A DNA stretch of 64,000 nucleotides, from positions 7,192,001 to 7,256,000 of the forward strand of contig NC_072896.1 of the NCBI RefSeq assembly GCF_027943255.1, read 5' to 3'. This DNA is from Anastrepha obliqua (taxonomy: Eukaryota > Arthropoda > Insecta > Diptera > Tephritidae). The notes beneath the pieces are model-generated. The model did no database searches and was not told the DNA's origin. It saw nothing but the letters and a program-made list of their open reading frames with translations. Shown one piece after another: positions 12,561 to 25,000 of this stretch (positions are counted from its first letter, which is position 1; each line of letters opens with the position of its first letter). Made by a program: the position numbers and the translations under genes.

Positions 12561-13026
12561 ATCGCTATCTCTACTATCATTCATATGACTTCTTTGTGGC
12601 CTTTGAGTTTCTGCTCGGCAAGCAAAACATAGCGCTCGAGTTCTGAGCGTTTTTGTGCCTTGGCTGATCCAACCACTGCTAGTGAGTGATATTGTTTTCC
12701 TTTTGTATTCGCCACTTCAGTACGATCGAGCATCTTAAAGTGTTATATGGTATACGGTGCGCTAGTCGGACGTGTTGATGGGTGTGCGCGAAAAAGGCGT
12801 AATTTCGTCATTAAATTGAACAAAAAAAAAACACGCACAGAGCGAACCAATTAAAATAAACAAAAACATCAAAAATTACAATTAGCTATATTAATAAAAA
12901 ATCGTAATCGGTTTATTAAATGCTGCGTTTAAAGTGCCTACGTGTGGGATTTGACAAAATCTTAATATCCGATTAGTCTGACAGTAAAATTTTGTAAAGA
13001 AGTCAGCTGTAAAAAATCACCGTAAT
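12561..13026 (+). promoter_or_regulatory. eya: Putative eya 5' leader and core promoter region
   Basis: The stretch directly before the eya start codon has no transposon signature and is less AT-rich at its upstream end. TTCAGTAC at 12716-12723 resembles a fly initiator, and GGACGTG at 12768 matches the DPE consensus. Their spacing is longer than the canonical +28, so I do not claim a functional pair. From about 12800 the sequence is A-rich as expected for a fly 5' UTR. The transcription start is not proven. Confidence 0.35.
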
Positions 13027-13098
13027 ATGGTCACCTTAATGCCATACAGTTATTCTGCCCCAAGATGTGGACTAATTGAGAAAATGATTGAACCTAAG
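13027..13098 (+). CDS. eya: eya coding exon 1 (start exon)
   Basis: Twenty-four codons starting [16 protein letters not shown] and ending in IEPK, followed directly by GTATTT as donor (phase 0). As I recall it, the first coding exon of one Drosophila eya isoform is nearly identical in length and sequence. No longer reading frame overlaps it, so it does not show in an ORF scan. The ATG is the first in this frame after an AT-rich leader. The donor is AAG/GTATTT, a weaker but usable fly donor. Confidence rests on the peptide match and on the phase fit to the exon at 33199. Confidence 0.88.
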
Positions 13099-16000
13099 GT
13101 ATTTAACATACAACAATAAGGACTTATTGGGCATACATTTTTATGAACCCTCCACTGAATTTTTATTTAATCCTTTAAAGTTATGGATGTTCAAAAAACC
13201 ATATAAATCGGGAACCATTGTAAACCATATAAAGTGGGAATTTAAGTAGAAAATATACAAAAATTCTTTCTGTATATACACATTTGGGTGCATTACTAAA
13301 AAAAAAAAACAGGGTACTGCCTCTACGAAATTTTAAATTTCAAGGCTTTCACCAACATATTTCGGAAAAATATGCAGATTTATGTGAGCTGGAACGTTTT
13401 GAAAATACCTCAAAAAATCGCGTTTTTGTTTTTTTAGTAAATAAAATTGGTTTTTAACAATATTTTTCTCCAAATAATTACCTCAGATATTGTCACAATG
13501 GATAAATTATTTTTTTTCGACCAAGTGTGCCCACTCCTTGGGCAACCTTTTCCACCTGCCCTAACCTACCTCAGATGCTAGAAGAGTTTAAACTGAAGGG
13601 GGTGCATAAAAATGTTTAAAAACTTTATTAACGAAATCAAAATATGAGATTTGTTTTAAAAATTTCCATCGAAAGTGTTGCGAAAATGAGCTAAAGTATT
13701 AAAAAGTGGTGTACCGCTATTTCTTTTCAAATTTATTTTAAAAAAATTTTCGTATGCTATTTTTTCTCGAAGAACGTCAAACTAAAAAACAAAATGTTTA
13801 ACACTAAAGCCAGTATTTGACTACTATTGCGACCCAAGTAAAAATAAATAAAAAATTTCTTTAATGAGATTCAAAAAATTTATAAATAATTCAGCTTACA
13901 CCCTTTTTTTTGGGTGTTTGGCCCAACTCCTCCTCCTATTTGTGTTGTGCGTCTTAATGTTGTTCCACAAATGGAGGGATCTACAACTAAGCCGACTTCG
14001 AACGGAGGATATTTTTTTTTATGAGGAGCTTTTTCATGGCAGAGATACACTGAGAGGTTTGCCGTTGGCTGCCAAGTAGGTAACGCTATTAAAAAAATCT
14101 TTTTCTTTAATTTTGCTGTTTCATGCATGGAAATTCGAACCTATGCACTCCCGAATGGTAGTCACGCACCAATCCATTCGGCTACGGCGGCCGCTAATGC
14201 GATACCTTTAGTAAATATCGCTAAGATATTTCTTAAAGAGGAGTTGGCGGTCATTTCTGCCTGCCTAACTAAAAGCATGACGCTCATCCAGCAAACACGC
14301 GATATATGTATTTTGTATTAAAATTCAGGAGTGTATCAGATTTTTGGCATACAAGATTTTTATAAGTCAATCGAATTCTCTATTTCCTAATTCACGTACA
14401 TATATGCAGTTTTATATATATATGTGTGCAATTTACTACGTTTGTATGTGTGTGCATTTAGGTGCTAAATAAGCTTTCACATAGATGCAACATTTGACCG
14501 TGTATTTGTATGCAATGCGCCCGACAGCTAGTAAATTTTGTGATATTAGCCGCGTTTTCCATCTTTTCTTCTCTCGCAGTTTAGCTGATATATGCAAATA
14601 TGCTTGGAGTTTAGTTAAGTTGCTATGATTTTCTAGGAAGAAACTAAGTTGTGCGCTTAATAGGTTTTCCCAGGTAAAATGGTATGCCTGTCGCTTTGTT
14701 CTACTTCAGACAGCTGGTGTCACGTTCACGCCTAGTGCCATAGGTGGTGACTAGTCCACCTGTAAATCAAAAAAATTGTGAATAATTCTAAAACAGTTGG
14801 TTCTTTCAATATGCCTATTTTATTATGTAGATATATATCTTTTAGAAACAACAACAAAAAAGAAAAGCTAGACAAACGCAATTACAAAAATACCCGACAT
14901 ATTCGTATCCAGTGTAATAAATTTTTTGACTTTCTTGATTTTGATAAATCGTACAACTGCATTTAGCATACCTTCCCACGCACTTATAACACTGCATTAA
15001 TTCGATGAAGTATACTTACTTACAATAAGACTTCCAGTAATTGGGGTTAAATCGAATACCATGCCTGTTGCACTTTGGACCGCATCCCATTGAGTGAGCT
15101 GATTTCGTTGGGGTTGAGTTGTGGAGGTTAAACGTTACTATTTCGTTGTTTTAAAGCTACTGGCTCATTACCTTTGCTGTATGCTTTGTGTCATTACTTT
15201 TTTGAAAAATAATATCAAACGGTTTAACGCTCGAATTCCGCACAGTTCCAAGCAACTTTTCTACGTAACGCGAATGCTGTCATCCACCTTTAAATGTTTT
15301 CCAATCTTCTGCCACTTTTGGTACTAAATGCACGACTATCCTAGAAAGATTGCGGATTTGAGCACTCAAAAATTGTAGGAGCTCTTCCGAAAGTACAAAG
15401 GAGCCAGATCGTACTGCTCCACAATTCTGGGTTGAAAATAATTTTTCCAAAAGAACCACAGAAAGACATGGCTGGAATAGAGTGCGGAAGTCAACCCAGG
15501 ATCAGTGGTTATTTTCACTAGCGGCTCAAGGCTAAATAACAGGGTGGGCAGTGCCATTGCCTCAGAACAGATGCAGCTGAACCGAAGCCCACAGCTACTT
15601 GATTACTGCGTTACCTTTCAAGCTGAGTTAATAGCCTTAGAAGAAGCTGCATTGTAGTTGAAGCAAAACCAATTACTATCTGCTCTGACAGTCAAGTTGC
15701 CCTAAAATCTCTAAAGAGCAATAGTACTTCAATGCAATGACCTATGCTAAATGAGCTGGTTAAGCGGTATATCATAAACATTGTTCGGGTCTCTGCACAC
15801 AGAGGCATTCCAAGCAATTGCATCGCTAATGAGTTGATATGAAGAAGTACTAGATTGCGCACGGATCCCACTTGTGAGGTAACTTACAGATATGGATAGA
15901 AGGAAAGAAACATAGAATTAGGTCTCTTAATAATCTATACCGAATTTCCATTAATACGGTGGTTGGCACTGTGGTTAAGGGGTTTTCCTTAAATTACTTG

Positions 16001-19000
16001 AGTCCGAGCTGAAGAAATTTGTCGAACAGTTCCTTGCTCTTCTTTGGTTGTATAGCGGTCTTGAAATTTGCAATATCTGCTTATCGGATATACGAAGTAA
16101 TTTCATTGCATTGGGAATTAGAGAAGAGAAGGGGGACGTGAACTCAAACAAGTGGAATCACAATGGACCTCCAGGTCTGAGTGGGCCCCTCTAAATCCTT
16201 TATCTACCACTTTGGTCTTAACGCCTTTTCGGACATCGATAGTAAATTTTAAGATTGCACTTTCACATCTGTGCAAGCCAAGCCAGTCCAATCCCAGTCC
16301 CATCTATCTGAATCGAACTGATTTATTTTCTTCTCATCTGTCATATCATTCTTTCCCGGTCTTTTAAGCTTTATTAACCACTTTTGTTTTTTGAAAAGTG
16401 CGTAAAATCTTGGCTATAGATTAAGACAAATAACCACAGCGGTCGCGAGTTTAGTTTTCGTTGATCCAGTATTTCCATTCGCTCAAGATTTTAGTAGTGC
16501 CGCGATGTAGAGTAGCTCCACAAGGCGAACGCACATATCTGTTATATGATTGGTCCAGGTCCTACTCCTTGGTGTGCGTTTTGATGCTTTTCCACAAACG
16601 GAGGGATCTACAGTTTTATGCGACCGTCGAATGGCAAATAGTTTTTATGAGAAGCTTTTTCATGGCAGAAATATAGTCGGAAGTTTGCCATTCATTGCCT
16701 GGCATTTTTCTACCATTTTGCATCATTTTGATATATGGAGATTCGTACTTATGAACTCCCAAAGGGTAGTCACGCACCAACGCATTCGGCTACGACGGCC
16801 GCATAATACCCTTACTTTCAATTTTTGCCGACCTCTTAAGCTCTATCAAATACTAGGAAAGGCTACGAACTAATTTTTGAGGTTTTTTACATTATAAAAT
16901 AAATTGTATGCAAAAGTTTTTATGAGAAACAATTTTTTTTTATTGGAAAATAAAGCATATTATAAGCAAAAATACTTTGAAACACAAAAAGTATTTTATT
17001 GTTTGCCTAACCTTTTAATATTCTTGGATATGTATATTTATAGCAGACAATATTTTAGAAAATTTTCTTTAAAATAATAGAGCCGTTTGTTCTGAGATTT
17101 CACTCGCTTGCCTTTACCAAGAGGTTTATTCTGATCTATAAGACGTTCCTTCAAAAAGTTAATTGACTTTTAATTTTTCTCGAAAAAAAATTTATTCATT
17201 TTTCTAATTCATAAATTTTCATATTGCCCCCTTCAAAGTAAGATCGCTCTTATAATACATCAGTGCTTTTCATTTCTAGATGTACTTTTGACCCACTACA
17301 ATCCAGAAATTTAAGACGAAGTTTGTGCAAAAAATAAGGTGTATTTTTATTTCTCATAAGAAAATAGATATATATACATTTTTTTTTTATAGAGCAATAC
17401 CTATTTTGCCACCTATTTCGTGGATGGCGTTCTCTGACGCATGATTACGGTTTTGCTCTGGTCAAAAAATTTCTACATTATTTGAATTCATCGTTAGCAG
17501 AAAATCGCCAGGCAGACCAAAACACGTCTAGCTTTTGTGTCAACAAAACAAATAAAAAAAATTAAATAAAAAACCTATTGTGCGTTACCTGAGGAATTCG
17601 AAAAGTCACCTTGCTCACATCTTGCAACACATCTCGTATTCGTATATGACCATGTAGTCCATCGTTCAAATATTGTGAGGGTTACTCCCAATCGCTTCCT
17701 CCTTTTCGTGGTACCACTACGACTGATCGGTTTGGAGTCGCGCTCTTTCCTTTGAGAACACTCGAGGTGTAGTATTTGATCAAGTTTTTTATAACTTTAA
17801 ACGTACTATCTCGGATGCGGAAAAATATATCATACATTTGGTCGATTAGAATTTGCTTTGCCACACTTAGTGTTGTGAAAGTCAAAATAAGCTATTTTCC
17901 GGAATCTTTAAAAAATATATTTATAAATTTAAAAATATAAAATAAAACATAAACACCATTTTCGCTCATGTGCAAAATGAAAAAGGTTTTGAAATTTCTC
18001 AAGCCTTCAACTTCCTATTCGCAACTGAGCGTCGCTTCGTTTTTATTTTTACCTCACAGCACTGCGTATCAGGTAGCGTATCGTTTTACCCAGTTCACTC
18101 AACTATCGGATATTATCCAGTTAGTGTTGGTGCTTTACATGCACTTAATTCGCTTTCCCATCAATTGTTCTTCTGCCATTCGGTAGCAAACAGTAGCTCT
18201 GCTACATATCTGCTTTGTTTTCCTCAAATATTACGAACTCTGCATGTACGTCCATCATCACAAATCTTAGGCTCGTTTGTACTCGTTTGTGTTAGTACAT
18301 AAAATCAAACTACATGCGAACCTCTTTCACAACTAAAATTTTATGTGCTCGTGCATCTAACGAATGTCTGGAATAGCAAATACTAAATGCTTACCTAATT
18401 GCTAAATTGTGTGAACGAGTGTTTATGATTGCAGACATTTATGTACGCAGAGCTCGAACACAAGCGATATAAATTTTGCTCCCGTAATGAGATTTGCGAT
18501 TGTGGAAAATTGTACTAGAGCTTGTGCTCTACTGCTTGTGGAAAGGTTACACTGAAAGAAATGTGTCCTTCAAACGAAAGTGGAAAAATTTTATTTTTGC
18601 ACGAATTTTTCGATTTTTGACTGATAATATAAAACTAGATTTTAACTCTTTTTATTTGGAGATTTTATTACCATGAGTTTTATGTTATTACTAGAAGTCC
18701 AGGCAGACGTAGTAGACGTAGACATAGTACACATATTTTCTTGTTCTGAAAACCGCTTCTTTAAAAGGCAGATAAATTTTAAGAGCTACTTGAGAAAACG
18801 GCGCTTAGTTGTTTATGTATGAGACCTCTCTTCATTTCCATACCTTATGACGCATAACGATTTTAATTTATATAAGTATAATGTGAACTCTCTCCTAAAG
18901 GACACCTCTTATCAGAGAACACTTTTTTAGGTGCATACCATATATCCTTAAGAATTTTTTAAACATTTACTTTTGAGCGGATAGCTCCCCGCGCTAGCAC

Positions 19001-22000
19001 TCTCATACAATTTTATTACTTTTTTACACTTTTCTTGTAAGCTGACACCTCCCATAAGCGGACAGATTTTCCACTCCCTTAGGTGTCCGCCTTATTACAA
19101 ATTTTCATGTCATGGGCCATCGTCCTCTGTCTCACCCAACTCGAGGCCCACGACGATGATTTTAATGTTGACGAAGGCCAAAAAACTTCGAAGACGCTGA
19201 ATTGGAGGCATTGCTCAATGAGGATCCATGTCAAACGCAAGAAGAGTTTGCATCCGTATTAGGAGTTACCCGCCAATCCATTAGCATTTGGCATGAAAAA
19301 GTGATTCTACAGAATGATAACGCTCGGCCTCACGTTGCCAAAGCCGTTAAAACCTACCTGGAAACACTGAAATGGGAAATCTTACCTTACCCCACGTAGT
19401 GGATTTAAAGGCGCATATGAAGAGATGGCTAGTGTCGGGCGGGGTGTCTTCACATGCCGGACATATGTTCAGTACGTCTCAGTCAATTGTGGATAAACAG
19501 AAGAACAGTGTCTCTCGATATAGCTGATACTCTTGTTGTTGTTGTTGTTGTTGTAGTAGCGGCATGTACATCCACGGGGAATATTAGTGGAGAGACAGTG
19601 CTTGGGCGGATATAAATCCGGATCGTGCCGGTAATTTAGAACCGATTGTCTTGGAAACGCAGCTGGAGCTCTTCGTCGCCAATTGGTGTTGGTTGGACTG
19701 CGATAAGGACATTCTGAGAGCGACAGTTCATGAAGGTGGTGAGGGAGTCTCAGTGAATGTCGTTAATAGCCTGTCTTTATACTATGAGCCCCGCTGAAAT
19801 GAAATTTGAAAAGGTCGAGCCAAGGAGCACCAGGAGATTTGATGGCTCCTCAAACACTCAGGCTAAAAAGCCCATTGTATTTAGAGCTCTGGAAAGAGGG
19901 TAGGTAGTCAAGGAGGGAAGGAGAAAAGTATCAGAGAAAGAGATAGGAAAGAATAGAGACAGAGATAGAGCTAGTTAGTCCTGTGAGAATTTTCCGGATT
20001 ATTTGGCAAATCTCTAAATTATCCTCCAGTTTTAAAGAACGAATATTACTCATTTTCACGACATCGGAACCCAAAACTCGTAGCCGTGCTCTAGCAAAGG
20101 CGGGACACTCACAGAGAAAGTACTCAATGCTATCCGCCTCCTCCAAGCACGACAGGCACATTAGGTCCTCAATGATAGTCATATGTTGACCCCACCGAAC
20201 GTCGAAGTTTTAGAAGAAAGTTTGACAGTTTTCTGTTCGGGCTTGTCACAAAACACTTTGCAGTTCTGTAGCGTTCTAGACCGAACCGTCGCTCTTTATG
20301 TAGATTGCCAACATAATCGCTGATCCAATTCATGATTCCTGTCGAACTGATTCCGATTATAGGCCCTGGCTCTTGTGGGTGAACCGCTGATCCACGGTTG
20401 GCCAATTCAACGGCAATTTCGTTTCTTTGAACACCGAAGTATCCTGGAACCCATATAAGTACAAGCCTGTTTTGTCGTGCGACAGAATTAAGCTTCTTCT
20501 AACATTCTTGAATAATCTTTGAGGTTTGCTTCGCGTTCTCCAGGGCCGTCAGTGCAGCCTGGCTGTCACTGCAAACTCCAATCTGTTCCCGCGCCAGCTC
20601 CTCTCGATTATCCATTCGGCTACTTTCAGGATGGCAAACACTTCCGTTTGGAAAACAGTTGTTATTTCCCCCATAACAGAGTATATAGAATAGTAGATGG
20701 TAATAAGTATCACTATGCTGTAAGCCCCGCTAGTTGATAGTCTCTGGTATGTGCGCATAGTTTTAAATTTCATTCGTAGAGTAAAGACTTTACAAAAACT
20801 TCCTCCCACTTCAGTAAGATATGTGAGACCAATATTATAAATTTTTGAAAATTGTCGCGGATTTGATTCAGTTATCGAAATGTTTTTCTGCAATCGCCTA
20901 CCTAATCAATAGTTCTAACTAAACATTGACCTTAATTTTTCCATTCAAAATCTCAAAACCTGCCATACACATTTTTTGCCTGCATCTCAATTCGTTCAAC
21001 CGATTCCACATTGCCGGTAGACCTCTAAAAAGTTTATTCAATTATTTTGTCGTAAATTAAACATTTACGCACCGCGACTTTAATGATGACAAAAACCAAA
21101 AATATGAAGTGAAAGAAAATGAGATAAAAAAAAATTTAAAAACACTAATTCCCAAACATGTTGACATGGTGGCATTAATCAATTTTTGAGGAGCAGAAAA
21201 AGTGGCCAAAACAACTGGAATAACAACGACGCAAGAACGAGTGTGAAGGGGCCCAAAGATGCGCGTATGCACAGAAGAGCAAACATAATACAATATAATC
21301 AAAACCAATAAACAAACCATAAAACACAAAAAGGTAGTAGACAACAAACACAACTAAGAGCAACAACTACAATAACATCGGTAAATCGAATAAAAGGCAA
21401 ATAAAAGAACCAAATCAAGTGAAGAACAACAAAATGACAACAATAATCACAACAACTACAAATCAATATCATCAAGCGACAATAAAAATTCAACACACTA
21501 TAATTTTTGATTGTCAAAAGATGGGTTCGAAGAAGGCAACAGAAAAAAGAGCAAAATGTGAAACGATGAAATTCACCTTATTACGCGTCTGTGTAAGACT
21601 GGCAAGTGACGTCGCAACGGCTGGACGGCAGTCATTTGGCTGAGCAGACCGCACACTCATGCTGCTGTAATTTATGACACAATTCACGAGACGATCCTTG
21701 CGTGCGACGAGCGAACAGACACTGGTGTGTGTGTGTGTATGTGCTGCAACGTGAAAATGAGCTGAGCTCTGTGCAGGCGGGCAATTAACGTAAACTCACC
21801 ACGCATGCGCAACCGGCAAAGTGATCGTGCAATGTGACAGGAATGCAGCTGATAGCAACAACAGCAGCAATGGAAAAATTGTCACGCAAGCAACATAATT
21901 CAAAATTAAAGAATTTAAATAACTCTACGTAACGTAGAGTGAAAAAAAGCAGAAGAAATCCAAAAAATAAAAAAAAAATTGAAACAAGAAAAAAAAACTA

Positions 22001-25000
22001 ACTATTTTTGCTGCAATCTCTACAACGATCTTATCAGCGCCAGCCAACAAGTATGAAATCACCAATAAAACAAACCAAATACACAGCATCAAGAATAGAG
22101 TTGAATAAGAAAATGTGTGTGTAAATAAAGGAAAACACAAAAATTATCACAATACGCGCTGCATCGCGACGCCGAAAGAAATTGGGAATTATAATAAACA
22201 GAATCATAAGTCGTAAAGACAAAAGCGATTACGATCGTGCAAGGAATTTTAGTCCACTGCAGCATTGGGTTAGCAGGCGACAAAAAGTATTTACTTACAC
22301 ATGCGCGCCAACACATGCACATGAATGTGTCTTTGCCCAACAACAATAACAAACAAACATAAGAAACGTTGTATGCAAGTAGAGCCACGGATGCCAACAG
22401 GTATTTGTGACTGGTTGGCTGCCTGTTGCTTGTTGTTGCTGACTGTTTGGTTGGTTGGTTGGCTGGTGGGTAAGGGCTGCAGGAGCAGTGGTCTTCCCCA
22501 TGTTGGTTGTTGTTAAATTAACGTGCCTTTCTTACGCGCTTGTGCCATAAATTAGTTGACAGTTAAATGTGACAAACACAAGAATCAGCTGCAATGCAAT
22601 GCACAATACAAACAACATTTAAGCAATACTTGTACAATAAAAGCAAGCAGCACAGGATTGCAGCTGAAAGCTGAAACAGCACTGACCTCCGCTGAGGTTG
22701 AGTTTGAGTGTGTGAGCTTTCTTGTCTAAACGCAATGTAGTAAAGAAATGAAGGGCCTGATGTAGGCATAGACGAGGAAATGGACATTTATATGCATACA
22801 CATACATATGTGTGTCTGTGTGTGTGTGCAATCATGCAATTGTTTTAACGAAAATTGATTGAGTAATTAAAATTTCTAATCGGTTGTTCCAGAAATCAAT
22901 GGATAAATGATGAAACGATTAAATCACAAGCACAGATACGCACGCATGCATGTGAAGCAGTGCAGCTCAGGCTATGAGACAGAATGGGGGTTTTCTTGAG
23001 ATCTTACCTCTTCCGTCAGTGGATGTCTTACATTAACGCGAGGAGTAGAGGAGATCTAACTTCGCATTAGCTGCTTATTACAAAAACTTTTAATGTGACG
23101 AATCTTGTAAATTAGCTGCTATTGATGCAGCTTTTATTCAAATTCTGATGAAACTAATTGGCAACGTGTTTAATGTTGAGATTATGCGGACGACTTAGTT
23201 ATCTACATATTTACATTATTCGACTAGCATCAGAAATAGAAACAAAGTAGCAACAAATATTGGCAACAATTTAATCTCTTTTTACATTCGTGGTGGAGCT
23301 CAGCCAAACACCCAAATTTGGTCTTAAACCAACGAATGTTGAGTATTATTTAATATTAGGGCGGGTAATAAATTCGTAGCGTTGTTATATATATAATTGA
23401 CGCGTACACCCTTTCTGGGTGTTTGGCCAAGTTCCTCCTCCTATTTGTGGTGGGCGTCTTGATGTAGTTCCACAAATGGAGGGCAGTTTCAAGCCGACTC
23501 CGAACGGCCAGCCGATGGGCGACCGCTATTAGATAGAAACTGTTTCTTTATTTTGGTGTTTCAACGAGATTCGAACCTACGTTCTCTCTGAATTCCGAAT
23601 GGTAGTCACGCACCCACTCATTCAGCTACAGCGGCCGCATAGCGTTTTTACCGAAAACTTTTATTAAAACAAAAAACAATAATTATATCTAATATATAAG
23701 TTAATCAATCATATATTCGCCGTTGCTGTTTACAACTCTTCCCACCTCTCGACCAATTTCTTGTTGCAGTTCCGCCAAAAATCGCCTGATCTGGTGTCAA
23801 GGAAGTTATTGAGCCAGTTTTTAACGACCTCTTTGTTATCGAAGGTAACGCCCTTCATATGGTTTGACAGGGAGCGGAAAAGATGTAAATCGGTCGTGGC
23901 AAGATCAGGAGAATACGGCGGATGCTGAAGGACTTCTCAAAACTTTCGATTGATTCCAAACTATTTAAGTGTGTTTTTTATGAAAAATTGTTTTAACGGC
24001 ACTTATTCATCTTAACATGGGTTTGTTTCCAAAAGGTGCATAGTTTCGGATCTATTCGTATTCACTGAATATTGCATTGCTGCCTTCTCTGCTGGTTACC
24101 AGGTGGACTGCATTTATATAGACTTTCGTAAAGCGTTTGACTCCTTGTCACATAAAATTCTTATTAGCAAACTTTCCTGTGTAGGATTTTATTCGTGTTT
24201 TTTGGATTGAACTAAGTCATATCTTTCTAACAAGCGCTGTGTGGTCACAATATATACTATGAGTACTAGAAGATGTACTTTTACTTTTGTACTCTTTATC
24301 GCGTCCCTGAAGTGAGCGCTTTAGGTCCACTACTATTTGTTCTCTTCATTAATGACATTAGTGACTGTTTTTCTCATACCGACTTTTTACTGTGTGCGGA
24401 TGATCTGACATTATTTGCAATAATTAAAGATCGGCTCCTCATTAAAAAAAGTATCTGCCGTTCGGAGTCGGCTTGAAACTGTAGGTCCCTTAATTTGTGG
24501 AACAACATCAAGACATCACAAATAGGGGAAAGAGCTCGTCCAAGCACCCAAAAAAGGCGTAGGCGCTAATTATTTATATATATAATTGAAGATCAGTCCA
24601 AAGTTAATAAACTTCAACGCGATGTTGATTAATGATCTTGATTGATGATGATTAATGTTTTTGATTTATGGTGTACAAAAGCGCGTATCTCTTTGAACAT
24701 AAAGAAATGCTTCAAAATGTTTTTCGCGATAACGAAAAATGTTTGCAATACGTCGACCCGACTAGAATTAGAGTGAGGCATGCCGAAGAATCAGTTAGGC
24801 CCGAATTAGGCAGGCCTTACTGAAGCACGCCTCACTATTACCTTACCAGGCCCACGTTAGGCAAGGCAAAGATTGCCAGAACAATACCAAATTTGGTTGT
24901 GGTCACGAAAATCTGTGGCAGTGTCTCACTTAGGCATAAATTGGAATCCCTAACTGATTTGTAGAAGGGCATCCGGAGTATTACCGAAGTTCGGTTTTTC

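Noticed and set aside
12716..12774. Initiator plus DPE promoter pair for eya
   Set aside because: Both motifs match, but the spacing is about 20 bases too long for a canonical pair; kept only as part of a low-confidence promoter region.
14111..14194. tRNA gene
   Set aside because: A and B boxes are present, but the acceptor stem does not close and the sequence continues into the SINE body, so it is a SINE head.
21057..22831. Cluster of minus-strand ORFs rich in Phe, Leu, Cys and Val
   Set aside because: All frames of this A-rich stretch look alike; no conserved motif.
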